A DNA stretch of 64,000 nt from Anarhynchus alexandrinus. Lineage: Eukaryota; Chordata; Aves; Charadriiformes; Charadriidae. The notes under the pieces were generated by a model, which was given only the letters and a program-made list of their open reading frames with translations, made no database searches and had not been told where the DNA came from. Position 1 is the first letter of the stretch. Every line of letters begins with the position of its first letter. The DNA is taken from the NCBI GenBank assembly GCA_008711295.1, contig VUYV01000089.1, forward strand, positions 237,270-301,269, read 5' to 3'. The translations under genes were made by a program, and so were the position numbers. Below, in pieces: positions 25,495-37,100 of the stretch.

Positions 25495-28126
25495 TTTATT
25501 CAGTAGCTTGTCATTGGAATCTATGACTTGAAGCTAAATAATAACAACAAAGATAATGAAGAAATTACATGGGAAATCTTCATAGAAGGACATCAGTATT
25601 TGAGGACTGCAACAGACAAGAACAGACTAGTTCTTGTTCGGAAAGCATTTTAAGGAAGAAAGAAAAAGAAAGTGGTGCATAAAAAGAAGTAAGAAAGTAT
25701 ATGAAGAGTATGAAAGCAATGTATATATCAAGTAGGGTCAGGTTATCTGGGTCCAGATTATGTGTACTTGGTTTTCTGGTTAGTTGTTCTGATTGTTTTT
25801 TGTTGTTGTTTGGTTTTTGTTTTTCTAAAATAATGTAGGATTTGCTGAAATTAACTGGTCCATTTGGAATCTAGTTTGGATATAACCTGGAACATTTTCA
25901 GAACGTGGATTTGATTTGTTGGGTTATGAAAAAGGAACTCTATTAAGTCTTTTCCAGCACAGAATGAGTGATGGAGATAAAAAGGAGGGGGAACTGTGCT
26001 AACAAATGAGGTCTTATGGGTCCAAGTTTTGTGTTCAGTCTTAATAAATACACACATGTGAAGCCCAAACAGTAAATTTTTTTTAACATTCCAGGTATTC
26101 AAAGCCTTCTAGGCCTCTTAAAATGACAAATCAACTGGAAAATGTTGATGCCACAATGACAGATATTATTTGGAGATGAGCTTAGGATATTTTTTGATTT
26201 ACTTTTTCAATTTATCTTTATGGCTTTAAAACAATAACAAACTCAAAAAAAGCAATTTTCTGAGGCATATGTAACTCTCCACCTGGAGAAAAATATAATT
26301 TGTTCTTTAATTCTTTTTGCAGTATTACTCATAGATTGATTCTCTCTCTTTGTATAGACCTTTGCTGATGGTATTGGTTCCCTTTTAATACAGTTTACAA
26401 GACTATTTGACATTACTGTTGTCAGGTAAATTTGGCCTGAATTCGGAATCATGCTGCAGTCTTTAAACTGATCTAGCAGCACTGGTATAAATGTCAATTA
26501 TGATGCACTTAACTGAAAGTAAGTCCAGCTTATGTTGGTTGTAGTTTAACCTACATTTCTTTCCATTTTCAGGGATTTGATTCCACTTCCTATTACTGGT
26601 TTGTTTTGTTTATTTTCTTTAAATATATTTCTGTAATATCCAGAGGCCAAAGTCCTGTTGTGTGCATGGTCCTGTACAAACACATAGTTGATTGCTGAAC
26701 TTTCTGGAGCAAGAACCCTCTCTGAAGCATCTCTTACAGATGTATGAGGAGGAATGGGGTCCACAAGGATAAAACAAGCTGTGCATTCCCTTTGCCTGGG
26801 AATTTCAATCTCTTTTCCCCTGTTCTCTGGAGGACTGAATTTCATTCAGCTTTCTTTCATGCCCTGTTTTCCCTTTTTCTTGTACATCCTCTCTCTCACT
26901 GGACCCCACTGAACCTCATGCCCATGAGCTCCATCGGCACTGAGTCAGTGAGCTGTATTGCCTTCCCTTTCTTGCTGAGACTTGCTCTCCTGGCTGGGTG
27001 CCTCTCTTCCCATCAAACAACCCTTTTCTCATTTTCGGCTCTGTCCAGAGGATTTGATTACCAGATGCGTGCACCTATTTTCGCTCATCTAGCTGCATTT
27101 ACGGCTGTGTAGCAGTAACCTCTGCAGGTTTTTAAGTTAAATGTTCTTCTTTGGTAGTGGTGGGGGACAGGGAAGAGGAAGGACGGATTGTTCATTTGCT
27201 CTGTCTCAAGAGTGCACACAGTTACTTGGGTCAAAACAATCCCTCTCTTTGTGGTAATCTTACTAAACAGTTGGATATGCATCTTTATTAACCTCCTAAT
27301 ACCATGACTGGCAGGTACAACCATTTCCAGACAATAGGGTTCATTCAGTACTTTACTGGAACATTTATTGTACACCGTGGCTGATATGAGTAGCGTGGTG
27401 GATAAAGGCAATTATTATTGCAGCACAAGGTGGATCTAGGTTAGGGGTTTTCTCCTTTCATTTTCATTTTAAGTGCAAGCATTTCTGGCTCCCTACTAGA
27501 CTGGCCATGTCAGGAAAAGTTGAGTGTTACACCTTCTCATCTTGTTTCCTGGTTTGCTAGAGCGTCATAAAGAAATCTTTCAGAACCTAATGTAGCTCTC
27601 GAAACTGTGACGCTATTCAGAGCCCCCAAAATAATAAAGAATCATGTTCCAGTGGGTGTCATCAGTTATCAACAGCACAGTAAAAATTTAACAAGAAGAA
27701 TAGCGACACTATCCATGTATCTTGCACTTTGCTTCAGCTGGTTTGAGTTACTTTCAACACTTATGTAAGAGATTTAATAGCTGAAAGCATTTTGCTGCTT
27801 GTGGTATTTGTTAGAAATGTAATCTGAACTGCTGCAATGAAGGAACACCTGATCAAATTTTCAGTGACAAGAGACTGACTGTTTCAGTTTTGAAGTCAGC
27901 CTTGACTTTTCAGCATGAGAAAACAAAGATGAAGTAATCCCTTGTTGGGTGTTCACAAACAGCGGGGTGTAGCTTTCCAAACGGTGTCGGGGCAATGGGA
28001 TGTGACACTTGGGAGGACATGGTTTGTGGCCATGTGAGATGTGCAGTCTTTTGAAGCTGGGCTATGTAAATTTCCACACCAAAAGGCTGCAAAGCATTTT
28101 TTTCTGAGATACACACATAAGAAAAC

Positions 28127-28155
28127 AGATGACATATATGTCATACATGTCATCT
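28127..28155. repeat. Nested palindromes
   Basis: ATGACATATATGTCAT (28129-28144) is a perfect 16-bp palindrome. It overlaps an inverted repeat whose 9-bp arms AGATGACAT (28127-28135) and ATGTCATCT (28147-28155) flank 11 bases. Three TGACAT/ATGTCA units result, a core resembling TALE homeodomain (TGACA) sites. It may be chance. Confidence 0.8.
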
Positions 28156-28394
28156 GACAATAATTAAAGGAACACACTCACTTTTTTCTGTCAAGGGTTT
28201 GCAAGATTTGACTGCTGTCCATTGCTTTATTTGCATTTGTCATGTTGAGTTGCTCTATTTTCCCGCAAATGGCAAAAATGTATTATGTAAAGGAACTTTC
28301 TTGACTAGTTTTAGCCAGGCACACTTGCATTTGAAGTATAACTTGGTGGCTGGTACTAAGAATTAAAAGGTCTATGCAACATTGTCTTTCTCCT

Positions 28395-28961
28395 TTACGC
28401 ACATTCTACAGTACTTTTTGTGGAACATGAAAAATTTCCGGTGCATTGAGTGGAGTGCGTAGGAGGAAAGGAGAAAACAAAAAAGAACTGCAGGTGTTTC
28501 TGAAAAAAAAAAAAAGTTATTACTTCAAGTTTCAGAATTTGCCGGCAGGGGAAGGTGTGGGGGGGAATCTTCCTTGCATTTGGAATAGCACATGTGGGAA
28601 CAGTCATGTCTAAACAATATTTTTTTGTACATGTGCTTCTGTAGCAAATCTTATCACTTACTGTCTCAGTGTCCATGCATAACCTGCACATGGGAAAACA
28701 TGTACCTTTACCAGATAGCAATACCCAGTGGAGGCTTTTCAGTCTGACTTTAATCTTTTCCTTGCACATAAACAAGTGTGTTTCTTGTTGCTGTGTATAA
28801 ATATTACCATTCTTGATATTTTTATTTGAAAATACATAGCAGGTTAGTGATGGAACAAAATATTTTGCATCATGCAGATGACTGGCAAGATCAGATATAT
28901 TCGTGGAAATAATTAGTTTTGGTTTACTGCCACAAAAAAAAAAAAGTTCATGATGATGCAT
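28395..28961 (-). other. Longest open frame in the window; probably not a gene
   Basis: This 188-codon minus-strand frame starts at ATG and ends at a normal stop. I recognise no domain. It begins HHHELFFF, contains several Phe runs encoded by the poly-A tracts at 28503-28515 and 28931-28942, and has scattered Cys. The sequence is biased towards residues coded by AT-rich DNA. No CpG island, promoter, Kozak context or exon signals support it. One open frame of this length is not surprising in 64 kb of AT-rich DNA. I record it because it is the longest, but consider it spurious. Confidence 0.1.
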
Positions 28962-29417
28962 AAATCCTGGTCATTAGTTAGGAAGTGTCTTTATATAAAT
29001 GCTTGCAACACCTGTAGGAAACAAGACACCTGCAATCAACAGTGGTATTAGTGTTCCTTATCTAACACTACTGATGCAGCTTGTCAAAGGCCATGGGGAT
29101 GTACTGTTTGGATTAATGCAGGTTTGCATATGGAACAGTTGTATCAAGCAGGTTGAAATCTTCTCACTCGTGGTTGTAGAAAATTAAGTTCTGTCATCCC
29201 AAGATTTAGGGGCCAGAATCAGATCTCTGAAGCCTCTGAAAAGCAGGGTAAAAATAGAAAAAAGGAAACAGAGGGCAAGGTGGATCATAGCCCTTGAGAA
29301 TTTTGTTTATTTCCTCCCATTACAGGAGGGAGAACACATACAAATCTGTGTGTTACATTTATGTAAAGTAAGTATAAGCTGTGTTTCTCATCATCTTTAT
29401 GTGGTAACAAAATATGT

Positions 29418-29453
29418 ATGGAAGACTTGTCTACAATGGAAGACTTGTCTACA
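29418..29453 (+). repeat. Exact tandem duplication, 18 bp x 2
   Basis: ATGGAAGACTTGTCTACA occurs twice in direct succession with no mismatch, indicating a recent duplication. Its length is a multiple of three, but the region is not convincingly coding. Confidence 0.9.
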
Positions 29454-30077
29454 TTTGGGCAGTAAACTAAATCCTCTTTGACCATGGGACAGTTGTCATC
29501 ATTGTTTTGCCAAACAGAGCAAGAAGACCCTTGCACCTGATGATCTCTTTCTTGGGTGATTATGATGAAAAAAATGGGAGGATATGTAATGTCTGCCTCC
29601 TGTAAGGGGTTTAAAAAAAAAAAAAAAGTGCTGCTATGTCAACATATGGGACAGATAGCATGCAGCACAATCAATGTCTACGTCAATTCCTTGATGCACT
29701 GAAGTTCATAAAAGAGGTTTAGATACTGCAGCAAGCCATAGGCTTAGACATTGCATAGCAACCCAGCAGGCATTAGTTTAATACTCTGACTTTAACTTGG
29801 AATGATGTGTTTCATCTCCACCATCCATTTGCACATCTCACATGTGTCTTGTTCATTTGGTCTTTGTTCAAGAGTTCTTTACGTGGTCATATTGTCTACA
29901 TGGATTTCACATCTGAAGGCCTATTTTGTAGTAGAGGGGGTACTCCAGATGTGTTAGTACTTAGGTGAAATAGTTATAACGGAAGATGTGGATTTGCAGT
30001 GCACCAACATTTGGGAACAAAGTGATGGCATGGTTGTGCTTCTCTTACCTTAGTACTAGCCACCATACCACTTCCTC

Positions 30078-30339
30078 AAGGGACTTCTTTACTGTGAGTA
30101 GGTTTACAGAAGAATGAAATTCCATGTTCCGCTGACACTGTGAGGCAGGTTAGGATGCTGTCTTGCTGGGAGAAACCATTTTATTTCTCAACAAAAGCTA
30201 GACAAAATCTCACCACCATGGAATTCCTGCTAATAATTCTTATTGAGTTCTTCTTGTCTTCCTGAGCATTCAAAGTATGGTGTTAATGGAATCCTTATTG
30301 CCTAATGGATTTTTTTTTCTGTTCCTTTTCTAGTTACCT
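30078..30339 (+). repeat. Duplicated segment, copy 1
   Basis: A 262-base single-copy-looking segment that reappears at 30501-30761. The two copies differ by one substitution (T at 30243 versus C at 30666) and one T in a homopolymer (nine versus eight). Copy 1 ends at TCTAGTTACCT, immediately followed by CR1 sequence. Copy 2 ends at the same text and continues into unrelated unique DNA. Confidence 0.95.
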
Positions 30340-30499
30340 AGTTCAAGAGGGACAGGGAACTGCTGGAGAGAGTCCAGCGAAGGGCAACCAAGATGATTGA
30401 GGGATTGGAGCATCTCCCTTATGAGGAAAGGCTGAGAGAGCTGGGACTCTTTAGCCTAGAGAAGAGAAGGCTGAGGGGAGACCTTATTACTGCTTATAA
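30340..30499 (+). mobile_element. CR1 LINE fragment, truncated by a gap
   Basis: Sense-strand CR1 covering the end of ORF2: TTCAAGAGGGACAGGGAACT, CTGGAGAGAGTCCAGCG, ATCTCCCTTATGAGGAAAGG, AGCCTAGAGAAGAGAAGGCT and GGGGAGACCTTATTA. It is cut off at the N, so its 3' UTR and right flank are missing from the assembly. The insertion begins directly after TCTAGTTACCT, the same text that ends the second copy of the duplicated segment. Confidence 0.9.
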
Positions 30500-30500
30500 N
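30500..30500. other. Ambiguous base or collapsed gap (N)
   Basis: A single N separates CR1 sequence from the second copy of the duplicated segment. Its position suggests an assembly gap compressed to one base and not one uncertain nucleotide. Confidence 0.8.
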
Positions 30501-30761
30501 AAGGGACTTCTTTACTGTGAGTAGGTTTACAGAAGAATGAAATTCCATGTTCCGCTGACACTGTGAGGCAGGTTAGGATGCTGTCTTGCTGGGAGAAACC
30601 ATTTTATTTCTCAACAAAAGCTAGACAAAATCTCACCACCATGGAATTCCTGCTAATAATTCTTACTGAGTTCTTCTTGTCTTCCTGAGCATTCAAAGTA
30701 TGGTGTTAATGGAATCCTTATTGCCTAATGGATTTTTTTTCTGTTCCTTTTCTAGTTACCT
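30501..30761 (+). repeat. Duplicated segment, copy 2
   Basis: A near-identical copy of 30078-30339 that begins on the first base after the N. It lacks the CR1 insertion at its right end and continues into unique sequence (CCAGAACGATTAATG). See the paired entry for the two differences. Confidence 0.95.
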
Positions 30762-33700
30762 CCAGAACGATTAATGCTAAATATTTCTTTCATGTCATAC
30801 ATATATTGAAGATCACTCCTTTTAGATTATTTTATTTATACTAAATTGCAAACTATTGCTTTAGGTAGGGGTAGAAATAGAATTCTTAGCACAAGCTCCC
30901 TGTTACTTAAGGCTTTTATCAACTTAACTTAAAGCTAAATCACAGGGTGTTGAAAAGGATACAAGTAACATGAGTTTGTTCCTGGATTTTCTGAATTTTT
31001 ATGAGGTCCTTCGTATTTTTGTCCTAAGAAGTTAGAAAACTCTGAATGTTTTAATTGGTGGAAAATGGAACTAAAGCCAAACGTGAAGTTCTCTAGTGGT
31101 TTTGCTCACTTGAATGTTCTGTGTGGGCTGACGCTTAAAGTGCACAGTGCACATAATTCTATGCCTGCATTTTGCCCAGCTGTACGGTGATAACATGAAG
31201 TGACACGTCAAATAGACTTGAGAGCCCAGCAGGACAGGCAGCGTTGCCATCATATCAGAACCTCTATCCTGCCACTGCCTTTCTTTAAACCTTTTATTAA
31301 CCTCCCTGGCTGGAGACACACGGGTCAAGACAAATTCGGAGCAGTTATGTCTTCCTACCAACACTGAGATGCATGTTTTCAAAGCATTGTATAGCTAAAT
31401 CCCTAAACAACCCCCACCGATACTGATGGGAATCCCACGGCGAAATCCCTGTATGTTTCCTTGAGCACGTATTCATTAAGACTTCCTCTCCCGCCCTCTA
31501 TCTCCCACCTCTGTTTTCAAGAAGGGGGCCAAGAGGTCTTTTTTGAAGCAAAACAACCGAACAAGGAAACAGTTAATACAGGCATTGTGTTCTGAGTGAC
31601 CTATCTATGCAATTATGAAAGTCCTTGTGGTATGTAACATCTTTCATTTGATGTGAGAGGGTATATCTTAAAGAGCTATGGCAAAGAAAGCTAATGGTGT
31701 CAGGAGCATTTCCCCCTTACAGTCCACGGGAGAGGAGCAGTCTGTTCTTGTATTGTGTCTCATATCCAGGAGCCAAATATTGTTCAGAGAAAAGCAAAAG
31801 GAATTCTATCGACTGTGGGATTAGCCCTCCTTTCATATATAGTTTTAGTGATTGCATTCAATGAATTTTGGCATTTTAAGAAAAAAATCTGGATAATGGG
31901 AAACCTTATTGCAGAATAATGTTTTGTCAGCTTGTTACAAGAGTTGTATGCATGCTTACAGGCTTGGGGATTTAGATAATTTATCTACTCAAATGCTCCT
32001 CCTTTGCTTTCTTACTGGTACTTACTGTAGCTGCGGATGAGTTAACATCTGTATTTTTTTCTTTTATACAAAATATGTTCCATATATGTTGTATTGCATA
32101 CAAGTATAAAGAAAGTTAACAAAAACTTAAAGTGTTTTAAGTTGGACTAACATGGAATGGCATTATTAAGTGCTACTTATCTAATTCTTGTATAGTGTAG
32201 ATCAGGCTGATTCCTCTTTTTGCTCTAGATCTATTTACAGGAAGGATAATTTAGGAGATGAATGTTTCATTTATAGTTGCTACCTTTTTAGCTTCATATT
32301 TCAGGGATGAAAGTCCTATCTGTAAAAATACAAAGGTAACAGCCATACCTTTCATAAGTATTTTGAGAATAACTTCATTAATTCTGGTGTAACATTCAAC
32401 AAATATATCAAGATATATTATTTATATAAATAACTTCTCTTTTTCTGACTGATTCTTTCTACTTAAGATCCTTGGAAATGGCTACCAAGGCTTATTTGGC
32501 AGAGCAGGAATAGAATAATGTTTTGAGGAACATTTGTGCTGTATTTTCTAATTCAACATGTGCTCTGAGCCTTTAGTTTTCTTTTGCATAAAGAGCTATT
32601 TCATCAGTCAGAATGAAGAAGGCAACTTTGTCTCAAAATGATTCACGATGGCCATCTGTAGTCCCTCTGCACACCTTTTTTCAGTCTCCCTTGACTTTAT
32701 TTATTCTTAGGACAAGTTACTGATGCTCAGGAATGACTAGTTTGGAAATTGAAGTCTGCCACTACTTGCAACCTGGTCCAGTATCTCTCCGGGCAGGTTC
32801 CTGACAGCTGTAAGTGGCCCCAGCAGGCAGGTCCCAGAGCAGGGCGTTGCCAATCGTGGGCACAGATCTGGGTTTCTCAGGCAGTCTCCCAGGTGCAGAA
32901 TCAGTTTCTGATAACAGCGTTGTTCATCAAGGGCATTGCAGATTGATGACGTGGGCTGTGAAACTAGGGTGACAACTGTCGAAAATACCTCAGGTGATTG
33001 GTCATCCTTTTGCATAACTAAGCTGGCTGTGGCAGCTCAGTTTTTCTAGCTAAATCCTTCAGGAGAGCAAGTAATGCAAGGTTAACAAAAGAAACTTCTT
33101 AGGCATGTCCACTTTACTCCCAGATAAATTAAAACAAACAAACAAACCAACAGCCTAAGCAGTTGTGAGGAACAGCAGGGCATCCTGATTTTTACAGCAC
33201 ATGTTGCTCAGGCCAGAACCTCTGATGAGACAGAGAATCCTCTGACTTTCTGCCCAGTCCCCAGGGCACAAGGAAACTTGAGCCCTTTCAAAGCAGTCCT
33301 TGACCTTTTCCATCAGGAGACCAGGGTGAGAAACTCAGCCACGTGCCTCTAGAGCAGGGATTTCCCAGCCCTGTGTAGAGGAGCCTGCTCACTAGAAGAA
33401 CTGGGCCAGCCTTTGCATGTTCAAGAGCAGCATCCTTCTGCTGGGATGGACAGTGGGAGCCACACAGAACCGGTATCTTAGTTTTGTGCTCCCGTCTGCG
33501 TTTCGTAAGTCGCATGCCTTATTACATCTGAGGGTGTCCTAATTTAGTGAAGGATAGACTTGTCAAGGATTTCAGGATGACCTAGGTGCATGAAAAAGCA
33601 GGCTGTGATACAGACTGTGGCAGCAAACATTGCAGGGAGGTTGCTATTGCGTGGAGTGCACAGTTTGACTTGGGAACAGTCCAAATCCTTTCACGATTAT

Positions 33701-34589
33701 CAATACGTTTCAAACAGTAGCTTGTACTGAATGTGTGCATATTTATACTAGGAAACCTATAATTTATTAATCCTAGCTATTAAAGTAATACATAGGGTAC
33801 TTTGATTGATGTCTGGCTCTGCTTCCTAAGAATTATGCAAAGGGGAAGACCTAATGTAACAGATAAGCAAGTTTTCTCCTTGGTAGAAAGGAAATATTTA
33901 GGTGTCCTCACCTGGGTATTCCCATGGCTCTGTTGTATCTGGGGTTGAGTTGGTCAACCTTTTTTGTCCTTTGCCAGTCAAAGCAGGTATTATTTTAACT
34001 CTTGTTCCTTTCTTCAGCAACCTGCTTGTTTGGAGGACTTCAAAAGGCGGTGGAGCCGTCTTATCACCTGTCTGTGCTCGGACCTGTGGGCCTGGGTAGA
34101 GCAGCGGTGGATGGTGAAAGTTATTTCCACCGCTTCTGCTCTCAAAGGGTTGTCCCCTTCCTGCACTGCAGATTCATAACTGGGGATAGTAACCTCTTAG
34201 ATCACCCCAGCAACTAGTTGCTGGAGAGGTCAGAGAGGTTTCGAGCAATTCCTGTCAGAGTTTTCCTTTCTACGTCTCCAGCTTTGTGGAGGTGAGACAG
34301 CAGCAGGAGCTTCTTGTATCTGTGTGCAGAAAGAATTTAACTATTGGGCAGAAAATGGTCTTCATACATGTTTTGTCTTGAAGGCTAACTGATAATCCCT
34401 GTCCATGGAAAACTAAATCTCTCTGTAGAGACACCTGAGCTTGGGGTGAAAAGCCATAAGCACTGTAGCTACTTCACAGCGGTGCTTCACACAGGCAAAC
34501 TGGTCTATGTGTGTTCATCTAAACACATTATCAGCCAAGGAAAAACGTGTGTGTGAACTATTGAAGTTCTTCAGTCAAGAAGGAGGCAA
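30762..34589. other. Noncoding DNA, GC rising after 32.7 kb
   Basis: AT-rich to about 32.7 kb. Patches at 32,740-33,020, 33,170-33,530 and 34,020-34,330 are GC-richer, with short open frames (the longest 92 codons, minus, 32,737-33,015). I recognise no family. They may be decayed retroelement pieces near the LTR relic that follows, but no termini or motifs support a call. Confidence 0.45.
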
Positions 34590-35175
34590 CAGTGTGCACT
34601 GGGTGTGGGTGTCCAGGCCGGGCTGTCAGAGGGGGCTGCCCCGAGCCAGACACAGCGGGTTCCAGCCGGCTCCAACCGACCCATCGCAGGGCACGGCTGA
34701 GCCCCACAGCCACCGTGGCGGTGCCACGGGGAAAGCTGCCCAGCAGCCAGGGCTGAGGGGAAATGTGTGAGAAACAGCCCTGTGAGACCCCAGGGGAGAG
34801 GGGGAGGAGGTGCTCCAGCCACAAGAGATTCCCCTGCAGCCCCTGGAGACGACCATGGTGGTGCAGGTATCCACACTGCAGCCTGTGGAGGACCCCACAC
34901 TAGAGCAGGTGGATACGCCCTGAAGGAACTGCAGCCTGTGGAGAACCCCCACACTGGAGCAGGTTTATCCTGAAGGACTGCAGCCTGTGGCAAAGACCCA
35001 GGCTAGAGCAGGGGAAGAGCGTGAGGAGGAAGAAGTGGCAGAGAGGAGCTGTTATGGACTGACTGCAACCCCGGCTCCTCATCCTCTCTGTGCCACTGGG
35101 GGATGGCAACGAGTTTAATTATTTTTCCCCAAGTCGAGTCTGTTTTGCCGGCCAGCCAACGTCAGCCCACCACAG
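34590..35175. mobile_element. Deleted avian LTR-retroelement relic
   Basis: A GC-rich island in AT-rich DNA, ending at CCCACCACA. I recognise several segments of a widespread bird endogenous-retrovirus-type LTR element: GCAGGGCACGGCTGAGCC, three CTGCAGCCTGTGG units, GGGGAAGAGCGTGAGGAGGA, and CCCCAAGTCGAGTCTGTTTTGCC near the end. Against my recollection of that family, material is missing after 35105 and again before 35155, so the copy is internally deleted. No gag, pol or env coding is recognisable; the 140-codon minus frame across it is compositional. Orientation is uncertain. The family name should come from a repeat library. Confidence 0.6.
34876..35014 (+). repeat. Three imperfect ~50-bp repeats inside the LTR relic
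   Basis: Units start near 34876, 34929 and 34978. Each opens with CTGCAGCCTGTGG and carries a CCC(A)CAC..AGAGCAGG-type end, with the third the most diverged. They belong to the retroelement and not to a host gene. Confidence 0.75.
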
Positions 35176-35984
35176 TATAAAAGTGTCACAATGATATTGT
35201 ACTGCAAATGGCGCCCAAGACTGCGTATCTTTCTGTGTTAGTGGTGTAGATATGCCAAAGAAGGATGGCAGGTGCTTTCTGCTGAGAGGATTTTGTAGAC
35301 TGTGGCTTCTTGAGAGAGAAGATTGCTTCAAGATTAGTTTTGTTTGAAAGGTGAAGGTAAAATCTGAGGGTGGGATTCAGTATTTTAAAACAAGGCACTG
35401 AGTGCCATTTTAAACTGGTGGGTATCCAAGGCATTTCCATATGCTGGGCAGCCCCCACACAGGACTCATGGTCTCCTGTCCTGGTGCACTAAGTGGCAGG
35501 TGGCACTAAGTTGTTTAACACTAAATACAGACCACCAAATCCTGCCCTGATTGCTAGCTTATGCAGTGCAATACATGTGTTATTTACTAATGATGGAGGT
35601 TTTCTATGTTTTAGGGGGAGCGGTGGAACTTCCTTGTGTAACAACATGTCAGAGGTACCTGTCAGTAGCTGTCCTTCATTGCCTTGCTGCTTACATCAGT
35701 GGCACCCAGTAGTCCAGACTGACATTGCCTCCCTGAGAGATTTCACATGTGGATGGAGGGGATTGTCATCTTGCTTTTGACATCTTGTACTTAGCATTTA
35801 GACGTCTTGTGCTTGGAGGACTTCCTAACTTTGCATTTTCTTTCAAATACAGTGATTGTTTTCTGTATTTGAGGAGAGTTAACCTGAGGTGACAAAACAG
35901 TTGACAGATAAGTGGAGTTACAGCTGGGTAGCACAGGCTTTCTGCTTGGCTGCTGGCTGCATGATATGCTGAAATATTACCCAA
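35176..35984. other. Noncoding spacer between two retroelements
   Basis: About 800 bases between the LTR relic and the minus-strand CR1. It contains only short overlapping open frames on both strands and no recognisable feature. Confidence 0.55.
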
Positions 35985-37100
35985 CATAGAATCATAGAAC
36001 CATTTAGGTTGGAAAAGACCCTCAAGATCATCGGGTCCAACTGTAAACCTAACACTGCCAAGCGCACCACTAAACCATGTCCCTAAGCACCACATCTATA
36101 TGACTTTTAAATACCTCAGTGGATGGTGATTCAACCACTTCCCTGGGCAGCCTGTTCCAATGCTTGATAACCTTTTCAGTGAAGAAATTTTTCCTCATAT
36201 CCAATCTAAACCTCCCCTGGTGCAACTTGAGGCTATTTCCTCTTGTCCTTGGGAGAAGAGACCGACCGCCACCTCACTACAAGCTCCTTTAAGGTAGTTG
36301 TAGAGAGTGATAAGGTCTCCCCTCAGCCTCCTTTTCTCCAGGCTAAACAACCCCAGTTCCCTCAATCACTTCTTGCAAGACTTTTTCTCTACATCCTTCA
36401 CCAGCTTTGTTGCCCTTCTCTGGACATGATCCAGCACCTCAATGTCTTTCTTGTAGTCAGGAGCCCAAAACTGAACACAGTATTCAAGGTGAGCCCTCAC
36501 CAGTGCTAAGTACAAGGGGACAACCACTTCCCTAGTCCTGCTCACCACACTATTCCTGATTCAGGCCAGGATGCTACTGGCCTACTGGGCCACCTGGGCA
36601 CACTGCTGGCTCATATTCAGCCAGCTGTCAACCAACACCCCCAGGTCCGTCTCTACCAGGCAGCTTTCCAGCCACTCTTCCCCCAGCCTGTAGCGCTGCA
36701 TGGGGTTGTTGTGACCCAAGTGCAGGACCGGGCACTTGGCCTTGTTGAATGTCATACCATTGGGCTTGGCCCATTGATCCAGCCTGTCCAGATCCCTCTG
36801 TAGAGCCTTCCTACCCTCAAGCAGGTCAACACTCCCACCCAACTTGGTGTCATCTGCAAACTTACTTTTGATTCCCTTTTCCAGATCATTGATAAAGATA
36901 TTAAAGAGTACAGGCCCCAGTACCGAGCCCTGGGGAACACCACTTGTGACCAGTCACTGGATTTACCTCCATTCACCACCACTCTCTGGGCATGACCATC
37001 CAGCCAAATTTTTACCCAACGAAGCGTATGCCCATCCTAGCCATGAGCAGCCAGTTTCTCCAGCAGAATGATGTGGGGAACCGTGTCAAAGGCTCCATTA
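35985..37100 (-). mobile_element. CR1 LINE, 1.1-kb 3' portion
   Basis: This is the largest repeat of the window, antisense to the given strand. Its 3' end is at the left, with CATAGAAT and CATAGAAC (reverse-complement terminal octamers) followed by the inverted form of CCTTCCAACC. Rightwards come the 3' UTR, the end of ORF2 and part of the reverse transcriptase. The 5' truncation lies near 37,100. GC-rich content stands out from the flanks. Confidence 0.95.
36195..37100 (-). pseudogene. CR1 reverse transcriptase (ORF2) C-terminal remnant
   Basis: ORF2 of CR1 encodes an endonuclease and reverse transcriptase that copies element RNA at a nicked target site; only the RT palm/thumb end survives. 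From right to left the minus strand encodes a WLDG..QRVVVNGG segment, [19 protein letters not shown], the catalytic FADDT box (FADD codons at 36849-36860), DRLDQWAK, and an [11 protein letters not shown]...[10 protein letters not shown] tail. The natural stop is at 36195-36197. One apparent frameshift lies near 36,950. Downstream of it the frame is unbroken except for in-frame stops at 36582-36584, 36561-36563 and 36366-36368. It is clearly dead, but the degradation is mild. It was 5'-truncated at insertion, so it never encoded a full protein here. Confidence 0.9.

Larger units (their letters stand above)
20901..28126. other. Long AT-rich noncoding stretch
   Basis: No interspersed repeat or gene recognised over about 7 kb. 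There is an 11-bp tandem duplication at 21345-21366, a T/G tract at 25793-25824 and an AAAT microsatellite at 25472-25494. A plus-strand open frame of 122 codons at 26,744-27,112 has no recognisable domain and no coding-like context. Confidence 0.55.

Noticed and set aside
26744..27112. 122-codon plus-strand open frame
   Set aside because: No known domain and no splice or promoter context. It is rich in residues expected from pyrimidine-rich DNA.
28503..29627. A13 (28503-28515) and A15 (29613-29627) runs as retrocopy poly(A) tails
   Set aside because: No recognisable processed gene or SINE body precedes either run.
34571..34993. 140-codon minus-strand open frame
   Set aside because: Lies inside the GC-rich LTR relic, where several frames on both strands are open together.
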